Of a stretch of DNA of 62,566 nt, positions 54,327-62,566 are shown in pieces. The translations under genes were made by a program, and so were the position numbers. Source of the DNA: an uncultured Granulosicoccaceae bacterium (GTDB taxonomy: Bacteria > Pseudomonadota > Gammaproteobacteria > Granulosicoccales > Granulosicoccaceae); contig CALIHW010000150.1 of the NCBI GenBank assembly GCA_938020525.1, positions 1 to 62,566 of the forward strand, in the 5' to 3' direction. The stretch's first letter is position 1. Every line of letters begins with the position of its first letter. Under the pieces are notes generated by a model, which ran no database searches, had not been told where the DNA came from, and saw nothing but the letters and a program-made list of their open reading frames with translations.

Positions 54327-54369
54327 TGCCTTCCAGTACCAGTACGGCCTTTCAGTAAAGCCTTCAGTA
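54327..54369 (-). repeat. 12-bp tandem repeat spanning the pobA stop codon
   Basis: On the coding strand two adjacent 12-bp units, TACTGAAGGCTT (54358-54369) and TACTGAAAGGCC (54346-54357), are followed by TACTGG and TACTGGAAGGCA (54327-54338). The pobA stop TGA is in the first unit and recurs in frame in the second, each time after a Tyr codon. Confidence 0.7.
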
Positions 54370-55545
54370 CGGCAGCCCTACATAATTTTCCGCAAGTTCT
54401 CGGCGCGCTGTTTCTGAGTGCGCAAGATGGCTAAGAGTCGCCCGACGCATCTGTCCTGCAAAATTATCCTCATCATCGAATCTGTGCAACATGGTTGTCA
54501 TTTGCCAACTGAAGCGCATGCTCTTCCAGATTCTGGCGAGTGCTCTGTCACTATATCCATCAATCCCCGTTCTAGATTGAGTCTTGATCGCATCAATCAA
54601 AGCACTGTGCAGATAAAAAACATCGGACACGGCCAGATTCAGACCTTTAGCACCGGTTGGCGGCACTATATGCGCCGCATCACCCACCAGAAACAGGTTC
54701 CCCCAGCGCAGCGGTTCAGATGCAAACGACCTCAAAGGTGCAATAGACTTTTCAATCGACGACCCGGTTATCATTGATTGTGCAGTTTCAGTTGGCAACC
54801 TTTGCTTCAGAACCTCCCAGAAACGTTCATCACTCCAGTCTCCTACTTTATCAGTCATTGGCACCTGAACGTAGTAACGACTGAGATTCTCATTACGCAT
54901 TGATGCCAATGCAAATCCATGTGGTGAATTCGCATAGATAAGCTCATGATTTGCGGGTGGCGTCTGCGATAACACCCCCAACCATCCGAATGGATAGACG
55001 CGCTCGTACTCTTGTCTCACCGTGGCCGGAATAGTATTTCGGCTGACACCATGGAAACCATCACAGCCCGCAACATACATACACTCGATGCTAGTCCGAG
55101 TTGCGTTAACTGTGTAATCTATTTTAGACCGAGTCTGACCAAGATCATTGATTTTCACATCTTCCACACCGTGAATAATCTCCGTGCCCATCCGGTCTTG
55201 CGCTGCGTATAAATCTGCAGTGACCTCAGTCTGCCCGAACACTAAAACCTGCTTTCCAGTCAACTCCCTGAAGTTGATGTGTACCATTAAATCGCTGTCT
55301 GTCAGGTAGCAGCCATTATGTGGAATCCCTTGCTTTTCCATGCGTTCGAATACACCGGCCTGTCGCAGCATATCAACGGTACCGGACTCAAGCACTCCAG
55401 CCCTGATACGGGACAGCACATGTTCACGGCTGGATCGCTCAAGAATTACGGTATCAACACCAGACAGGTTTAATAGCTGCGACAACAGCAGACCAGAAGG
55501 CCCACCGCCAATGATCGCTATTTGTGTTTTTTTGCTGATGATCAC
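54364..55545 (-). CDS. pobA: 4-hydroxybenzoate 3-monooxygenase
   Basis: FAD-dependent monooxygenase of 393 residues that converts 4-hydroxybenzoate to protocatechuate with NADPH and O2. Seen motifs are GGGPSG (FAD, 14-19), a central DG-type motif, SRYYVQVP (substrate Ser-Arg and Tyr), and GDAAHIVPPTGAKGLNLA. The C-terminal AENYVGLPY is the known end of PobA, which here is followed directly by the stop. GTG start with GAG nearby. It lies between an AraC regulator and a sulfatase on the same strand; protocatechuate ring-cleavage genes are not in the window. Confidence 0.93.
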   Translation of the reverse strand: MIISKKTQIAIIGGGPSGLLLSQLLNLSGVDTVILERSSREHVLSRIRAGVLESGTVDMLRQAGVFERMEKQGIPHNGCYLTDSDLMVHINFRELTGKQVLVFGQTEVTADLYAAQDRMGTEIIHGVEDVKINDLGQTRSKIDYTVNATRTSIECMYVAGCDGFHGVSRNTIPATVRQEYERVYPFGWLGVLSQTPPANHELIYANSPHGFALASMRNENLSRYYVQVPMTDKVGDWSDERFWEVLKQRLPTETAQSMITGSSIEKSIAPLRSFASEPLRWGNLFLVGDAAHIVPPTGAKGLNLAVSDVFYLHSALIDAIKTQSRTGIDGYSDRALARIWKSMRFSWQMTTMLHRFDDEDNFAGQMRRATLSHLAHSETARRELAENYVGLPY

Positions 55546-55672
55546 TTACTCTGTGCGTCAACACGGATTTCTGAAAGAATCTCTGCAAGTATTTCCATAC
55601 ACCCGACCCCTTGGAAAGCTCGGCTCATATGTGCAGTTTCTTCGATACTGTACACTAACAGAAGACTCCCAC

Positions 55673-57277
55673 TTAACGCTCATCCGACCTGTTCTGAAAG
55701 CACTCTTGTTGTACCTTTAACTGGTACAAATGCAGCGTCTCATCACGAGGCCATTCGGGTGACGAATACACGATGCCTTTCTCCCAAAACTCCTGCGGGT
55801 GCCAATTCTCGCGCTCTTCGCGTCGCTGTTCATAGTGCTGAATAATGACAGCGCGCATCTGATGCTGTCGGTCAAATGTGACTTCATCATCTATCAGATT
55901 GGTCAATTCGTAGGGATCTTCCTTAAGATTATATAACTCATCACCGGCACTGTAGGCGGATACATACTTCCATCCATTATCGTAGAGTATCTTCTGAAAG
56001 CAGACATCCCCCGAGTGTCCAAAGTGATCACAGATCATTTGCTTACGCGATTCAGCTCCACTGATAAACGGTAGCAGATTTTCACCGTCGGGGCTTAAGG
56101 GATGATCTGCTTCAGCACCAGCGACAGCAAGCATGGTGGCTGTCACATCAAGAAGATTTACAGGATCTGTCACTTTCTGTTTTGCCGGTATTTTATCAGG
56201 CCACCGCATCACCAGTGGTATTCGCCCTACCTCTTCTGTGAAAGATGAATACTTGTCCCACCCTGCTCCATGAGCAGCAATTCCATCACCGTGATCTGAA
56301 GTCACAATCAGTAAGGTATTGTCATCCAGACCCAGTTCTTTTATCTGCGTTACTATTCGCCCAATTGCCGCATCGGTTTGTAACCCAGATGCATAACACC
56401 TTGCCAGTACAGTTTGCCAGATTTCAGGTGCTAACCAACGCTCTCCTGCACGATGCTGACAACGCAGATCACGTTGTACCCTATATCTTAAAGGCTTGTC
56501 TTTAAGCGACTCCGCAAAGCTCGGGTATTGCGGAATTTCCGCAGGATTAACAAGATCCGCATACTCCTGACTTGGATAATACGGGTGATGCGGCCCCCAC
56601 AGACTCACTACCATAGAGAAAGGACTTTGCGAGTTCTCTGCGACTACGCTCTTCAGTTTTTCTTTAGCCATATTGGCGACAAAAAACTGCTCATGTACCT
56701 CCTTAGAACCACTCAGTACTCCTGCACCATCCATAAAATCCCATGGCTCATCAGGCTGCATCGATACAACCGTACCATCGAGCTCGGGTTTTAAAAGGTG
56801 GTGTTCAATATGGCAGCTTGGATGTGGTTCACCAATATTTTTTAAATATTGCCGGTACTCATCACAGGAGTACACGTTTCCATACTCTGGCAGACTCCAG
56901 CCATCCAACCCATAGTCTGTCGGGCCGCGCTCAGTGCCACAGTGCCACTTACCTACATAGTGATTGCGATAACCCGTTTGCGCCAGTAACTGGCAATACA
57001 GAACTTCGTCATTCCGAAACTCGGTTCGGTTGTATGGAATCGGGTATTCACAGTTCCACCGCAAGCCGTGTTTGTCCGGTCGCTTGCCGGTTAACAGGCT
57101 CGCCCTCGATGGCGTACAAACCGGTGTTATTGCATAAGCATTGTCAAACCAGGCGCCATCCGATGCGAGTGACTCGAGTACTGGCCAACGATAATCAAAA
57201 CGCTCAGTTCCGTAGTGGCCAGCAAAAGCGACATGATCTGCGATAACCAGAATAATATTCGGACGATCAGACTTCAA
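55673..57277 (-). CDS. Sulfatase family hydrolase (cytosolic)
   Basis: Second sulfatase, 534 residues, with formylglycine site C54-T-P-S-R58, metal residues in ADH (13-15) and TSDHGDGIAAHG near 330. The start is set at TTG 57277, which has GGAG six bases upstream and begins MKSDRPNIILVIAD as sulfatases do; longer in-frame starts up to 57385 would add an unlikely leader. No signal peptide is seen. It lies 127 bp upstream of pobA on the same strand, which suggests removal of sulfate from a phenolic compound before hydroxylation. Confidence 0.87.
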   Translation of the reverse strand: MKSDRPNIILVIADHVAFAGHYGTERFDYRWPVLESLASDGAWFDNAYAITPVCTPSRASLLTGKRPDKHGLRWNCEYPIPYNRTEFRNDEVLYCQLLAQTGYRNHYVGKWHCGTERGPTDYGLDGWSLPEYGNVYSCDEYRQYLKNIGEPHPSCHIEHHLLKPELDGTVVSMQPDEPWDFMDGAGVLSGSKEVHEQFFVANMAKEKLKSVVAENSQSPFSMVVSLWGPHHPYYPSQEYADLVNPAEIPQYPSFAESLKDKPLRYRVQRDLRCQHRAGERWLAPEIWQTVLARCYASGLQTDAAIGRIVTQIKELGLDDNTLLIVTSDHGDGIAAHGAGWDKYSSFTEEVGRIPLVMRWPDKIPAKQKVTDPVNLLDVTATMLAVAGAEADHPLSPDGENLLPFISGAESRKQMICDHFGHSGDVCFQKILYDNGWKYVSAYSAGDELYNLKEDPYELTNLIDDEVTFDRQHQMRAVIIQHYEQRREERENWHPQEFWEKGIVYSSPEWPRDETLHLYQLKVQQECFQNRSDER

Positions 57278-57553
57278 TGCAGACTCCAAAACACTTTGGC
57301 CTATTCTTGAACGGAGATTGAACGTGCATATACAGACGACGACTGGCACTGGACTGTGCACCGTAGCCAGTATACCAACTGACATCAATCAAAACATCAC
57401 AGGTGCTTTTATCACCTGACTAAGTGCTTTCACTAGCTGGCAGTAGTGTGTAAAAGCCGGTAAGGTTTGAGACTATCCTGCAACAGCCGTGGTGCTCTTT
57501 ATGCTGCCACAACCGGACAATTTACAATGCTATGCCAAAGGCCATGACAATCA

Positions 57554-59299
57554 ATGATTGAAGGCAGCGTGCTGGTGAATGGCTCAGCAACCGGACCATT
57601 AATCACGTCAGATACCGGCCTGAGCTTCTGGGGTGGCGTCGAACCCACCACAGGGGATGTGATTGATCAGCACCATCCCCTTTACGGCACCAATATCTCA
57701 GGGTCTGTATTGGCAATCCCCAATGGTCGGGGTTCATGCTCCGGTAGCGGTGCGTTACTTGAACTTATCCTCAACGATTGTGCGCCTGCGGCATTAATAT
57801 TTTCGGAGGCTGAAGATATCTTAACGTTGGGTGTGCTCGTGGCTGAGGCAATGTTCCAGCGTAGCCTGCCAATTTTGCGTCTATCACGATCAGAATTTGC
57901 AAGCCTGAATCAATATTCCACCGCGATGGTCCACTGCGGTCAGATGTATGTTGGAAACACAAGCGATGAGCTGCCTACGGAAATACCCTTATCTCCGGCA
58001 CCTGAAGACGCAAGAGCATCGGTAGATTCAAGCATCGCTTTGACATCACTTGATCTAGAAATCCTGCAGGGTAAGCAAGGCAAAGCCGCTGGCATGGCAA
58101 TGGAGATTCTGCTCAAGATAGCTAATATTCAAGGTGCAAAAGCATTAATTGATGTAACCCAAGCACATATTGACGCATGCATCTATCATGGCCCTTCAAG
58201 TTTAAGATTCGCAACCGAGCTACAGCACCTGGAAGCCAGGTTCAAAATACCAACAACACTGAACGCCATTTCAGTTGATCAACGTAACTGGCGACAACAG
58301 GGCATCAGTGATGCAGTAGGCCAGCCTGCGAGTGACCTTGGTAGTGTCTACATGCAAATGGGTGCGCAACTCAGTTATACGTGCGCCCCTTATCTTCTCG
58401 ATACCGCTCCGTCTTTTGGTGAGCAGATCGTATGGGCTGAATCAAATGCTGTGATGTATGCCAATAGCGTCATCGGCGCCAGAACGCAAAAGTATCCGGA
58501 TTTTCTCGATGTGTTTATCGCACTCACCGGACGAGCACCCGCAAGCGGCAGTCATCTGAATAGCGGTAGAAACCCGACTGTGTGTATTAACGTTGAAGCC
58601 ATCAACAAACCGGATGAGTCTTTTTGGCCGCTACTTGGTTACTACATCGGCTTACATGCCGGAAATGATATTCCGATGATAACCGGGTTAAAAGGTTCAG
58701 CTCCTGATGCGGATGATTTAAAAGCATTCAGCGCAGCCTACGCCACTACCGGTTCTTCCAGTATGTTTCATATGGACGGAATCACACCGGAGGCAGTAAC
58801 CGCATTAAAGTATTGCAAACAAAATGGACTATTCGACAATGCAATCACCGTAACCAGAAATAATTTACTGACAAGCTTCCAGGAACTCAATAGCGCAGAC
58901 ACCTCAACCGTAGACGCCATATGCCTGGGCAACCCGCATTTCTCACAGATTGAATGCATTAAGCTTGCAACTCTATGCAAAGGTCGTAACAAACACCCGG
59001 ATGTAAAATTTATGGTAACCCTTGCAAGAGCTGTTTACGCTAATGCGAAGGCCCAGGGAAGTATTGAGACGCTCGAAACCTTCGGCGTACAGTTTATAAC
59101 GGATACTTGCTGGTGCATGATCACCGACCCGGTAATACCACCCACTGCGAGAACCCTAATGACAAATTCAGGCAAGTATGCCCACTACGGGCCAGCATTG
59201 GTAAAGCGTGGCATACATTTCGGCACGCTGGCTGAGTGCGTTGATGCTGCTTGTACCGGTAAACATACAGGCAGCAGGCCATTATGGCTGAGAGACTAG
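57554..59299 (+). CDS. Aconitase X (cis-3-hydroxy-L-proline dehydratase type)
   Basis: Single-chain AcnX of 581 residues: N-terminal swivelling DUF126 domain (1-130) with the active-site Ser region GRGSCSGSGALLE (58-70), and C-terminal DUF521 aconitase-like domain (about 150-581) with Cys residues for the iron-sulfur cluster (for example in TDTCWCM). Known fused bacterial forms dehydrate cis-3-hydroxy-L-proline to pyrroline-2-carboxylate; other AcnX proteins act on mevalonate phosphate. Neighbouring 2OG oxygenase and FAD amine oxidase genes favour an amino-acid substrate. Confidence 0.88.
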   Translation: MIEGSVLVNGSATGPLITSDTGLSFWGGVEPTTGDVIDQHHPLYGTNISGSVLAIPNGRGSCSGSGALLELILNDCAPAALIFSEAEDILTLGVLVAEAMFQRSLPILRLSRSEFASLNQYSTAMVHCGQMYVGNTSDELPTEIPLSPAPEDARASVDSSIALTSLDLEILQGKQGKAAGMAMEILLKIANIQGAKALIDVTQAHIDACIYHGPSSLRFATELQHLEARFKIPTTLNAISVDQRNWRQQGISDAVGQPASDLGSVYMQMGAQLSYTCAPYLLDTAPSFGEQIVWAESNAVMYANSVIGARTQKYPDFLDVFIALTGRAPASGSHLNSGRNPTVCINVEAINKPDESFWPLLGYYIGLHAGNDIPMITGLKGSAPDADDLKAFSAAYATTGSSSMFHMDGITPEAVTALKYCKQNGLFDNAITVTRNNLLTSFQELNSADTSTVDAICLGNPHFSQIECIKLATLCKGRNKHPDVKFMVTLARAVYANAKAQGSIETLETFGVQFITDTCWCMITDPVIPPTARTLMTNSGKYAHYGPALVKRGIHFGTLAECVDAACTGKHTGSRPLWLRD

Positions 59300-59329
59300 A
59301 ATGGGATCCATGCAAGAGACACTATGTGT

Positions 59330-59354
59330 AATCAACTTTGGGTTATCAACTTTG
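59330..59354 (+). repeat. 15-bp tandem duplication after the aconitase X gene
   Basis: ATCAACTTTG occurs at 59331-59340 and 59345-59354, a near-tandem copy (14-bp spacing) 31 bp downstream of the stop. It is like the stop-codon duplications elsewhere in size but is not part of the coding frame. Confidence 0.5.
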
Positions 59355-59444
59355 TGGGCTGTGTGCGCAGTCGGCGTACAGGCCAGTTGGCGACGGTGTG
59401 TAAAAGCGGTAGAGTCATACCTCGCCTGATACCAACTCTGACCT

Positions 59445-60461
59445 ATGTTGCCTGAACTGGATATTTCAAATTATCTGGCTGATCCTTCGAGTGAGAAATC
59501 GCTGCAATTTATCGATCAGCTGCTCAAAACCTGCCACGGACCCGGATTCTTTTATTTAAAGGGCCATGGCGTCGCTAAAGACATCAACAACAATGCTATT
59601 GCAACAGCCAATAAATTCTTCGCACTGCCTCTGGCTGAGCGAGAGGCTATTGCCATCGGCAGTTCAGCGGCATTCCGTGGCTACACGCTACTTAAAAATG
59701 AACGTACTAACGGTCGCGTAGACTGGCGCGATCAATTGGATGTTGGCCCGGAAGAGCCCGCACCCAATCTATGTGCTGAAGATCCACCGTGGCTACAACT
59801 ACGCGGCCCGAATCAATGGCCTGCGAGCCTGCCTGATATGTCTGTATCCATAAACGCCTGGGTAGCACAAATGCAGCCAGTTGGTTTAGCACTAATGCGA
59901 GCACTGGCTGTAGCGCTGGGACAGGATGCAAACTTCTTTGATAGCAGAATGACCCCCGATCCATACACACGCGTGAAAATTATACGCTACCCATCACAAC
60001 CGGATGAAGTTGGTAGTGGCCAGGGTCTTGGATTGCACAACGACACAGGCCTGATCACCATGATCCTTCAGGACTCTATACCCGGCTTGCAGGTAATGAG
60101 TAATGAAAAGCTTGTCGATGTAGAGTCTCGAGCCGGAACATTTGTTGTGAATCTCGGAGAGATGATGCAAGCAGCCACCAATGGTTACCTTCGAGCAACT
60201 GCGCACCAGGTTGTCAGCCCGCCACCAGGGCAACAACGTATCTCTATAGCCTACTTTGTTAATCCGCGACTGGATGCTCGCTTTGAGCCAATCGCGTTAC
60301 CAAAAGCCTTGGCTGCAGAGGCTACAGGCGGACAGAACGAAGACTCTGAAAATCCAGTTTACTCAACATTCGGTACGAATACACTTAAGACCAGAATGCG
60401 GTCACACCCAGAGGTAGCAGATAAATTTTATGCAAATGTATCGCTTGATGAACTGGAATAG
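59445..60461 (+). CDS. 2OG-Fe(II) oxygenase, isopenicillin N synthase-like
   Basis: Non-haem iron oxygenase of 338 residues. The iron triad is H198-x-D200 (LHNDTG) and H254 (TAHQVV), and 2-oxoglutarate would be held by R265-x-S267 (RISIAYF). The N-terminal DIOX_N region spans 1-120. Members hydroxylate or desaturate amino acids, peptides and small metabolites, or make ethylene. Its place after AcnX suggests hydroxylation or breakdown of a proline-like compound; this is inference. Confidence 0.87.
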   Translation: MLPELDISNYLADPSSEKSLQFIDQLLKTCHGPGFFYLKGHGVAKDINNNAIATANKFFALPLAEREAIAIGSSAAFRGYTLLKNERTNGRVDWRDQLDVGPEEPAPNLCAEDPPWLQLRGPNQWPASLPDMSVSINAWVAQMQPVGLALMRALAVALGQDANFFDSRMTPDPYTRVKIIRYPSQPDEVGSGQGLGLHNDTGLITMILQDSIPGLQVMSNEKLVDVESRAGTFVVNLGEMMQAATNGYLRATAHQVVSPPPGQQRISIAYFVNPRLDARFEPIALPKALAAEATGGQNEDSENPVYSTFGTNTLKTRMRSHPEVADKFYANVSLDELE

Positions 60462-61014
60462 ACATACTGCTGAAAGATAATCTTTATGTGTTTGGCTCCA
60501 GGCTGGTGCCGCACGCTCTGTGATACTACGCATCCACCTAGCCAGAATGTCTGCTCCTGAGCCAGCACATGCAGAAACAGATTGTCGGGTGAGTTACGTA
60601 ACATCCGATCATACTGCGTTGCAGCTTCCACTCCACAACCTTTGCTGCTTAGCCTTACTGCTTCTACCAGACCTGACTCAAACCCGTTGTCCATAGGCAA
60701 CATATTTTCTGACTTATGCAGAACCTGCCAAATCTCTTCGCAAAAGCGCGCATCGTTTGCTCCCGCTAACATAATGGCTTTCACAATTAACGGCAGGCAA
60801 TAGTTTTCATCCGCCTCAATGGAGGCGTTAATATATTGCAATGCATCCGCTTGAAAGCGCCCCATTTGATCCATGCCTGTGGTGCATAAATCAAATGCTG
60901 AAGTATTGTTTTGATCATTTCATAGCTGACCAACCGGAATGGCGAGGTCATATAAGAAATTACAATTCCCTTTGCCAAAGTAGTCTGCTGTTCAAGCTGA
61001 TCACACCGAATCAT
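60428..61014 (-). pseudogene. Decayed TTC38-like (TPR protein 38) gene
   Basis: Two minus-strand frames join into one degraded protein. The first, from ATG 61014, which abuts the stop of the SDR gene (TAGATG), gives about 45 residues ending near PQAWIK. The second, open until 60428, gives about 110 residues that follow the TTC38 pattern (DNGFESGLVEAVRLSSKG, YDRMLRNSPDNLFLHVLAQ, FWLGG) and then an unrelated tail. A frameshift near 60875 separates them, and the C-terminal two-thirds of the family (about 450 residues) is missing. It also runs 34 bp into the convergent oxygenase gene. Confidence 0.6.
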
Positions 61015-61767
61015 CTAGCAAGTGTAGTTCATACCTAAACGACCACCGTCAACATAGATGGTCTCTCCAGTGACATAACTGGCTTTTTCACTGGCCAGAA
61101 ACGCCACCACATTACCAATCTCACTCGCATCTCCAAGGCGTTGTAACGGAGTACGGGACATCACCATTTTCATCGCATCGGGGTTCGCATTGACCCCAGC
61201 AAGCATCTCGGTATCTATTGAGCCAGGCCCGACGGCGTTAACACGAATATTATAAGGCGCGAGCGCCAAGGACGCTGACTTGGTTAACTGTGCGACACCA
61301 CCTTTTGACGCACAGTAAGCAGCAATGGATGGGATAGCGACCACCGCATTAATCGATGACATATTAATAATCGAGCCTTCAACTTTATTGGCTACCATAC
61401 TTTTCGCAGCACGTTGCAGGGCTACATAGGTGCCGACCAAATTGATATCTATGACTTTCCTGAACTGCTCAAGTGATGTTTCCAGAAAATCTCCAGGCAT
61501 CGCAACACCTGCGTTATTAACAAGGATCTCGACGGTACCGTGATCTGATTCTATTTGATCGAACATGGCTGATATCTGATCCGCATCTCCCATGTCGCAA
61601 GTAATCGCTACAGTATTATTTCCTAGTTTTTCTGCCGCAGCTTTAACCCCTTTTTCATTGATGTCGCAAAGTATTAGTCGCGCACCATCATTTGCCAATG
61701 CTTCCGCACATGCATAACCGATACCCTGAGCACCACCTGTAATTAAAGCCAATGGACTTTCAGACAT
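61015..61767 (-). CDS. SDR-family dehydrogenase
   Basis: Classical short-chain dehydrogenase of 250 residues with TGGAQGIG (10-17), NNAG (84-87), S138, Y151 and K155 in YCASK. Asp at position 35 (CDINEKG) favours NAD(H). It resembles bacterial polyol, sugar or 3-ketoacyl dehydrogenases; the substrate is unknown. It lies 37 bp after the FAD oxidoreductase on the same strand, so the two probably share a pathway. Confidence 0.88.
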   Translation of the reverse strand: MSESPLALITGGAQGIGYACAEALANDGARLILCDINEKGVKAAAEKLGNNTVAITCDMGDADQISAMFDQIESDHGTVEILVNNAGVAMPGDFLETSLEQFRKVIDINLVGTYVALQRAAKSMVANKVEGSIINMSSINAVVAIPSIAAYCASKGGVAQLTKSASLALAPYNIRVNAVGPGSIDTEMLAGVNANPDAMKMVMSRTPLQRLGDASEIGNVVAFLASEKASYVTGETIYVDGGRLGMNYTC

Positions 61768-61804
61768 TTGTATTAACCTTGTGTAGTTTATTCAGTAGAA
61801 CCGT

Positions 61805-62566
61805 TCAGACACTTCTAATAAGTTGATTTGCCGTAAACGCCGTTTGGTATAACCGCTTGTAAAACGGTGCACTGGGGACAGTAGTCAGTGGAGTGATAGG
61901 CAGTGGCAGGTCTGCTTTGTCCGCGCCTGTTAGTAATTCTGCCATCGCTTTACCGAACACCGTACCAGTGGTAATCCCGCGCCCGTTGTAACCTATAGGC
62001 GTATAGAGATTTTCAGCAAGTTCATATATCCGTGGCAGGTGATCAGGCGTCATCGCGATTTGACCGTACCAGGCTTCTTCAAAATCAACTTCACCGAGAT
62101 CTGGAAAAATTCTTTTAATCTGTTTTCTGGCCCAGCGCTGTGACAAGCCTTTATCCTTACCGCCAACAATGGTTCCCATGCTGCCGATTAACAATCGATC
62201 AAATGCATCACGGCGATAGTTAAACATGATCTGCGCGGTATCCCACAGCCCCTGCTTGCCCGGCAGAATGTGTGACGCGTCTTTACCTAGTGGCGTGGTT
62301 GCCAACTGGAAGTAGTGAATCATGGTGAAGACTTTTTTAAGGTCTGGCCATAAGTCATCTGTGTAGGCGTTGGTACCAAGAATTACCGCGTTTGCACGAA
62401 GTTCCCCCTGATCAGTTTCTACCAACCATTCATCATTGTTTCTGGTGAGTTTGGTTGCTCTGGCCCCAGTGCTTATAGAAGCACCAGCACCCATAGCAGC
62501 GCGTGCTAATCCACGGCAATAGCCCATCGGGTTAATAGTGCCTGCACGGTGATCAAGCAAGCCTCC
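61805..62566 (-). CDS. FAD-dependent amine oxidase, DadA/GlyOx type (5'-truncated)
   Basis: The C-terminal 253 or so residues of a DAO-family flavoprotein; the frame runs off the window end, where GGLLDHRAGTINPMGYCRGL is internal to the family. It contains ANAVILGTNAYTDDLW and the C-terminal FAD-binding segment YTPIGYNGRGITTGTVFGKA. Relatives oxidise glycine betaine-derived amines, D-amino acids or gamma-glutamylputrescine. It is the first known gene of the minus-strand unit with the SDR and the decayed TTC38-like gene. Confidence 0.85.
   Translation of the reverse strand, partial: GGLLDHRAGTINPMGYCRGLARAAMGAGASISTGARATKLTRNNDEWLVETDQGELRANAVILGTNAYTDDLWPDLKKVFTMIHYFQLATTPLGKDASHILPGKQGLWDTAQIMFNYRRDAFDRLLIGSMGTIVGGKDKGLSQRWARKQIKRIFPDLGEVDFEEAWYGQIAMTPDHLPRIYELAENLYTPIGYNGRGITTGTVFGKAMAELLTGADKADLPLPITPLTTVPSAPFYKRLYQTAFTANQLIRSV

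Noticed and set aside
1-62566. Integrated mobile island or prophage
   Set aside because: No integrase, transposase, phage gene, tRNA target site or flanking direct repeat was seen; gene style is uniform across the window.

Overview
The window looks like chromosomal DNA of a marine, alga-associated gammaproteobacterium that lives heterotrophically on algal or plant matter and can also oxidise reduced sulfur compounds. This rests on gene content: an alginate-oligosaccharide importer with a PL15 exolyase, three TRAP importers, two sulfatases, 4-hydroxybenzoate hydroxylase and an intradiol dioxygenase, and an aprMBA operon of the type found in sulfur oxidisers. Base composition looks moderate by eye. 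A kelp or seagrass epiphyte of the Granulosicoccus or Leucothrix kind would fit, but that placement is a guess. No rRNA, tRNA, CRISPR array, transposase, integrase or phage gene was found.

Layout. 0-0.4 kb: possible 3' end of an upstream gene and a structured repeat with terminal inverted repeats. 0.4-7.4 kb (minus): sbcDC nuclease and an ABC exporter. 7.5-17.4 kb (minus): uronate-polymer operon, read as GntR regulator, AlgS, AlgM1, AlgM2, AlgQ-type binding protein, PL15 lyase, SDR reductase, GH88 hydrolase. 17.7-23.3 kb: FCD regulator divergent from a TRAP importer, a peroxiredoxin-like gene, and KDG kinase, which would finish the alginate route (DEH to KDG to KDPG). 23.3-23.5 kb: an apparent tiny membrane-peptide or small-RNA gene with a strong terminator. 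23.8-26.3 kb: MoxR ATPase plus DUF2201/VWA pair. 26.8-33.5 kb: aprMBA followed by five little-known genes on the same strand.

33.7-35.7 kb: MerC-like membrane protein and Fur/Zur-type regulator around a 24-bp operator, then an EamA exporter. 35.8-39.8 kb: secreted Kelch protein, SMP-30 lactonase, TauE/SafE permease. 39.9-47.8 kb: second copy of the structured repeat, then HMGL-family lyase/synthase, FCD regulator, intradiol dioxygenase, TRAP set, OsmC, RutE-like nitroreductase and YciI-like protein; two divergent promoters here share a palindrome. 48.0-53.3 kb: TAXI-TRAP importer joined to a cytosolic sulfatase. 53.3-57.3 kb: AraC regulator, PobA, second sulfatase. 57.5-62.6 kb: aconitase X, 2OG-Fe(II) oxygenase, a decayed TTC38-like gene, SDR and a truncated FAD amine oxidase.

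Two patterns cut across gene families. First, the stop codons of at least four unrelated genes (MoxR, Kelch, sulfatase, PobA) lie inside in-frame 12-, 15- or 18-bp tandem microduplications, so stop codons recur in frame. Second, each of the four substrate-binding-protein genes is followed at once by a strong hairpin before the next gene, which fits differential expression of binding protein over permease.
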